This document shows positions 4,952 through 7,818 of a stretch of DNA of 7,818 bases, piece after piece. The notes below the pieces were generated by a model that worked only from the letters and a program-made list of their open reading frames with translations, was not told where the DNA came from and searched no databases. The position numbers and the translations under genes were made by a program. Source of the stretch: JAXJQF01 sp036311285. GTDB lineage: Bacteria; Pseudomonadota; Gammaproteobacteria; Enterobacterales; Succinivibrionaceae. The stretch lies in NCBI GenBank assembly GCA_036311285.1, contig JAXJQF010000007.1:1-7818 (forward strand), read 5' to 3'. Within the stretch, counting starts at the first letter, position 1. Each line of letters opens with the position of its first letter.

Positions 4952-6928
4952 TTATTCTTCAGATTGATTATCTTGGCTTTCTATATACTTAGCGTAGTCA
5001 CGATCTGTGTTGTATTCAATTTCAGCATTTTCACGTGCTGCTTTTGTAATTAAATCACGATCTTGTAATGTTTTAGTTTGTACGATTTGGTTGCTAATAT
5101 AAGCATCACGTTGAGCATCATTATTTAATGTGTTTTGCTTAACTTCAGACATAACTAAGATATATGGAACTTTGTCTGCATTAGTGTATGAATTAACACT
5201 TAATTTACCTTTTGGAGCAACAGGTAATTCAAAAATGTTATTTAAAATTTCAACATTTTCTACAGAACTTGTTAATCTTGTATAGTTCTTAGTTTCACCA
5301 ACTACAATCTTATTTTCAGCAACAAATTTATCTAAAGCTTCACCCTTGTTAATTGCTTCTACAACTTCCTTAGCTGTAGCTTCACATGATTCAAGAGATT
5401 TTTCACGTTGTAATGTATTAACAATTTCAGCTTTGATATCATCAAGCTTCTTTGGTTGCGGAGCTTTGTATTCTTCAACGTGTAAAACAACTAAAGCATT
5501 AGGCGATAAGTCGATAACATCAGAGTTAGTACCTTGTTCACGTAACTCTTCGTTAAACATAGCTTTGATAACTTTATCATTATCTAATTCTTCTGGTAAC
5601 TTACCACCCTTTGCTAAGAATTCAGATTTTTGAATTTTAACAATATCAGAAGTTGTTCCATCTTCTCTCTTGTTAGCAGCAGCAACAGTTGCATCTAATG
5701 AATCTGGGTTTTCGTAACTGATGTCAGAGATAATTTGACGCTTATCTAAGAAAATCTTTTGACTTTCTTGCTTAACGAATCTTTCAATAACATCATTCTT
5801 AACTACGTTAAAATCTTTTTGAGTTTGAGGAATGATTTTTAAAATCTTAATGATGTGAGAACCAAATTGAGTATTAACGATTTCAGTTGTTTCACCAACA
5901 TTCTTTAAAGCAAATACAGCTTTTTCAAATAAAGCGTCTTGGTTACCTAATGAAAATGCTTCTAACTTACCGCCAGTGTCCTTTGTTGAAGTATCTTCAG
6001 AGTATTTAGCAACAACATCTTCAAATTTAGCACCAGCTTTTAATTCTTCTAAAGCCTTTGCAGCCTTTACTTCTGCATCATCACCAGTTAATAAGATATG
6101 TGCTACTTCTCTCTTTTCAGGAGTGATATATAATTCACTATGAAGATTAAAGAATTTTTCTAAATCTGCATCATTGTATTTAACTTCACTCTTTACATCT
6201 TCACTAGTTAAGAAGATGTATGATACTTTAACTTCTTCTGGTAATAAGTAACTGTTCTTATTAGCATCGTAGTATGCTTGAAGTTCAGCATCTGAAATAT
6301 TTACATTTTTAGAGAATGTATCTAAGTTGATATCGATCTTTGTTACAACACGTTCTTCGTTTAATAAAGCGTTATTAATTGCAACTTCATTTGGTAACGA
6401 GAATTGGTTTTTTAAAATATATTTTACATAGATATCATTAGCTAAATCTGTACGTAAATATTCACCAAATTGATTTGGATGAAAACCTGCACGAGATAAA
6501 ACTGTCTTATATTGTTGTTGATCAAACTTACCATCGATTTGGAATTCTGGCATTTGCTTAATGTATTCTTTAACTAGCTCATCAGACACAACAATACCAT
6601 TCTTGAAAATATAATCAGATAAAGCTTGATCTCCGATCATTCTTTCTAAAATATCTTTACGTAACTTCTTTAAAAAGTTCTTATCTTTAGTCTTTTCTAT
6701 AAAGTCATGACCAAATTGACGTTCTAACGCTTGACGTTCAGTTCTAAATTGGTTTTCTAATTCAGCCTGCTGAATAGTTCTACCGTTAACTTTAACAGGA
6801 TTTAAGTTAACCTTTGGTGTTAAATAGCTGCCTACACCAGCTATTATGAACGAAATGATAATTAAGCTGAAAATTATCTTCGTTGCAAGCCCAGGCTTAT
6901 TTTCGTCTGTCTTTGTACCTTGTGACAT
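4952..6928 (-). CDS. ppiD: Periplasmic folding chaperone PpiD (SurA_N / parvulin-type, membrane-anchored, 658 aa)
   Basis: PpiD is anchored in the inner membrane and assists folding of proteins leaving the Sec translocon. The chosen start gives MSQGTKTDENK followed by one membrane segment (about residues 16-36, ATKIIFSLIIISFIIAGVGS), the standard PpiD N-in topology. A SurA_N-like chaperone region covers about 40-200. A parvulin domain lies at about 270-365, from KREVAHILL to FGSHIIKIL with a YSEDTSTKDTGGKL segment at 309-322. A long helical C-terminal region with a second degenerate isomerase-like part follows. At 658 residues it is slightly longer than the roughly 620 of E. coli PpiD. A GGAG site lies 11 bases before the chosen ATG. 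The frame stays open 39 codons further upstream, but that extension would be translated from the hupB terminator and lacks a ribosome site. The position after hupB matches E. coli. Confidence 0.94.
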   Translation of the reverse strand: MSQGTKTDENKPGLATKIIFSLIIISFIIAGVGSYLTPKVNLNPVKVNGRTIQQAELENQFRTERQALERQFGHDFIEKTKDKNFLKKLRKDILERMIGDQALSDYIFKNGIVVSDELVKEYIKQMPEFQIDGKFDQQQYKTVLSRAGFHPNQFGEYLRTDLANDIYVKYILKNQFSLPNEVAINNALLNEERVVTKIDINLDTFSKNVNISDAELQAYYDANKNSYLLPEEVKVSYIFLTSEDVKSEVKYNDADLEKFFNLHSELYITPEKREVAHILLTGDDAEVKAAKALEELKAGAKFEDVVAKYSEDTSTKDTGGKLEAFSLGNQDALFEKAVFALKNVGETTEIVNTQFGSHIIKILKIIPQTQKDFNVVKNDVIERFVKQESQKIFLDKRQIISDISYENPDSLDATVAAANKREDGTTSDIVKIQKSEFLAKGGKLPEELDNDKVIKAMFNEELREQGTNSDVIDLSPNALVVLHVEEYKAPQPKKLDDIKAEIVNTLQREKSLESCEATAKEVVEAINKGEALDKFVAENKIVVGETKNYTRLTSSVENVEILNNIFELPVAPKGKLSVNSYTNADKVPYILVMSEVKQNTLNNDAQRDAYISNQIVQTKTLQDRDLITKAARENAEIEYNTDRDYAKYIESQDNQSEE

Positions 6929-6977
6929 TGTAATGTTTACTCCAAAATTATTCGTATGTATATAACTAAAGTTTTTA

Positions 6978-7012
6978 ATTATAAATCGCGTTATAACGCG
7001 TTTGTTATTATA
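6978..7012 (-). promoter_or_regulatory. ppiD upstream region: two TATAAT boxes flanking a 14-bp palindrome
   Basis: On the minus strand two perfect TATAAT sequences (7007-7012 and 6978-6983) lie on either side of the perfect palindrome cgcgttataacgcg at 6987-7000. The nearer TATAAT is 49 bases upstream of the ppiD ATG. At 17-base spacing the -35 sequences are poor (AACAAA and CACAAA), so the promoter may be activator-dependent. The palindrome would cover the spacer of the nearer promoter and is a plausible operator. Regulator unknown. Confidence 0.5.
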
Positions 7013-7043
7013 AACGAAAAGCGCACATTTTTGTGCGCCTTTC
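7012..7043 (-). terminator. Rho-independent terminator of hupB
   Basis: On the minus strand GAAAGGCGCACA and TGTGCGCTTTTC form a 12-bp stem with one G-T wobble and an AAAA loop, followed by GTTT. The stem begins 43 bases after the hupB stop. The T-run is partly inside the stem, as is common for short terminators. Confidence 0.85.
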
Positions 7044-7086
7044 AATATTTTTTTGATTCTATTTAAAAATAAATAGAAAGACTATA

Positions 7087-7365
7087 TTACTTACCGTTTA
7101 CAGCGTCTTTTAAATTCTTACCAGCTGTGAACTTAGGAGCCTTGCAAGCAGGGATTTCAACTGGTTCATTAGTCTTAGGGTTACGGCCTGTACGAGCTTT
7201 CTTTTCAGTAACCTTGAATGCACCAAAACCAACTAAAGTAACATTATCGCCTTCTTTTAATGCTTCAGTAACAACATTAATGAATGCATTTAAAGCAGAC
7301 TCTGCGTCTGTCTTTGTTAATCTGCTTTGTTCAGCAATTTTTTCAACTAATTGAGCTTTTGTCAT
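7087..7365 (-). CDS. hupB: HU-family DNA-binding protein (92 aa), hupB-like
   Basis: HU is a small dimeric nucleoid protein that bends DNA without strong sequence preference. The whole protein follows the family: helical N-terminal half (MTKAQLVEKIAEQSRLTKTD, then AESALNAFINVVTEALKEGD), the turn VGFGAF at 45-50, and the DNA-grasping beta arm with GRNPKT at 60-65, including the intercalating proline at 63. The C-terminus (FTAGKNLKDAVN) is also canonical. Length is standard at 92 residues, and an AGAGGA ribosome site precedes the ATG. It has its own terminator, so ppiD is probably transcribed mainly from its own promoter. hupB is chosen over hupA because ppiD follows, as in E. coli; the sequence alone does not separate the two. 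Confidence 0.95.
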   Translation of the reverse strand: MTKAQLVEKIAEQSRLTKTDAESALNAFINVVTEALKEGDNVTLVGFGAFKVTEKKARTGRNPKTNEPVEIPACKAPKFTAGKNLKDAVNGK

Positions 7366-7409
7366 ATAATCCTCTAATAAGCAAAATTTGTATTATTAAA
7401 CATTGATTT

Positions 7410-7439
7410 TATTTACGCCTTTAAATATAAGACTTGCAA
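7410..7439 (-). promoter_or_regulatory. Candidate hupB promoter
   Basis: On the minus strand TTGCAA (7434-7439) and TAAATA (7410-7415) are 18 bases apart, about 45 bases upstream of the hupB ATG. Both boxes match consensus at four of six positions. Candidate only, because the DNA is very AT-rich. Confidence 0.35.
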
Positions 7440-7683
7440 AACAAATCATAGGTTTATTATGTTGTTAATATTGTTTTCAATCAATTTAAAACAATCAAAA
7501 TTAAGTAGTAGATCACTAAAATTGTTCATTTTTAACGTTTTAAGGAAAAAATTAGCTATTTTTTGTACAACAAAAAAAGTAAAAAAAAATTTAATAATAA
7601 TAATCAACACATTGATTTTAAAGACTAATTTTAGTTTCAAACAAAAGTTATGTGAAGTCAAAAATACATAAATTTTATCCAAA
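7440..7683. other. Very AT-rich spacer upstream of hupB without a convincing gene
   Basis: Both strands have open frames here (about 7446-7691 minus and 7459-7671 plus), but they encode low-complexity Lys/Asn/Ile/Phe peptides and lack ribosome sites, so they are not called. An AT-only hairpin (7559-7566 with 7570-7577, 3-base loop) might end the DUF1653 transcript. A nine-A run lies at 7581-7589. Nothing else is visible. Confidence 0.5.
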
Positions 7684-7818
7684 TTATTCAAATTTTACTT
7701 CAGCAAATCTAAGTCTCTGCTTTATATTCGGATATTTTTCTCTATCAATTTCTTCGACAAACATTTTATAAGGTCTTACATAAGTCTTAAAAGGTACGTA
7801 TAACGCTTGATATACAAC
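7684..7818 (-). CDS. DUF1653-family protein, partial (C-terminal 44 aa; 5' end off the right edge)
   Basis: The minus strand reads open from the window edge to a TAA at 7684-7686. The 44 visible residues begin VVYQALYVPFKTYVRPYKMF, which matches the VVYQALY...WVRPxxMF signature I recall for DUF1653, a family of small (often 70-100 residue) uncharacterised proteins. The usual Trp before Val-Arg-Pro is replaced by Tyr here. The tail ends RLRFAEVKFE. It lies upstream of hupB on the same strand, with a roughly 320-base gap to the hupB start, so it is probably a separate transcription unit. Function is unknown for the family as far as I know. Confidence 0.75.
   Translation of the reverse strand, partial: VVYQALYVPFKTYVRPYKMFVEEIDREKYPNIKQRLRFAEVKFE

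Noticed and set aside
5346..5633. Plus-strand open frame of 95 codons within ppiD
   Set aside because: It is antisense to a continuous PpiD coding region, rich in Ser and Leu as expected for the complement of Glu/Lys-rich codons.
6929..7045. Upstream extension of ppiD by 39 codons to an earlier ATG
   Set aside because: The extension would start inside the hupB terminator hairpin, has no ribosome site and would put a basic non-conserved leader before the membrane segment. The internal ATG has GGAG at good spacing and gives a normal PpiD N-terminus.
7127..7354. Plus-strand open frame opposite hupB
   Set aside because: It is antisense to a fully canonical HU protein and has no independent support.
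7446..7691. Open frames on both strands in the spacer upstream of hupB
   Set aside because: They encode low-complexity Asn/Ile/Phe/Lys peptides, overlap each other, lack ribosome sites and arise from extreme AT content; the minus-strand one also overlaps the DUF1653 stop.
1..7818. CRISPR array, tRNA, rRNA, insertion sequence or phage integrase
   Set aside because: I found no regularly spaced repeats, no cloverleaf-like GC-rich segment and no transposase or integrase motifs on either strand.

Overview
The window looks like chromosomal DNA of an AT-rich Gram-negative bacterium, most likely a gammaproteobacterium. The best evidence is the neighbouring pair hupB-ppiD (HU histone-like protein and the inner-membrane periplasmic chaperone PpiD), which is the E. 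coli order. A gut-type gammaproteobacterium such as a member of Succinivibrionaceae, or a Pasteurellaceae relative, would fit. That placement is inference; there is no rRNA or other marker in the window to settle it. Every gene I can support is on the minus strand, so transcription runs from right to left.

Right part (about 4887-7818), core genes. The 3' end of a DUF1653 gene enters at the right edge. It is followed by an AT-rich gap, hupB with its own promoter and hairpin terminator, a 158-bp spacer with a 14-bp perfect palindrome between two TATAAT boxes, and ppiD, which ends at a strong hairpin terminator. Unlike E. coli, lon does not lie directly upstream of hupB.

Middle part (about 3755-4886), accessory boundary. 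A lone 135-residue gene of unknown function has its own terminator and sits between two gene-poor AT-rich stretches. The left stretch holds a 14-bp perfect inverted repeat, a second AT-rich hairpin and a plausible hsdM promoter.

Left part (1-3754), a tightly packed five-gene operon. The order is hsdM, a DUF3791-like protein, a DUF3990-like protein with ADP-ribosyltransferase (ART)-like motifs, an 80-residue protein, then hsdS, which runs off the left edge. Neighbouring genes overlap by 4 or 8 bases or are 2-3 bases apart, which suggests translational coupling. HsdM and HsdS together form a Type I DNA methyltransferase resembling the EcoR124I (type IC) group. hsdR is not visible and may lie beyond the left edge.

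The most interesting points are: (1) a putative ART toxin-like module embedded inside the R-M operon, reminiscent of the PrrC anticodon nuclease guarded by EcoprrI; (2) a GTCT/AGAC tetranucleotide tract near the 3' end of hsdS, a candidate phase-variation switch; and (3) a 12-bp repeat encoding TAEL units between the two HsdS half-sites, the same device that sets recognition-site spacing in EcoR124I and EcoR124II.
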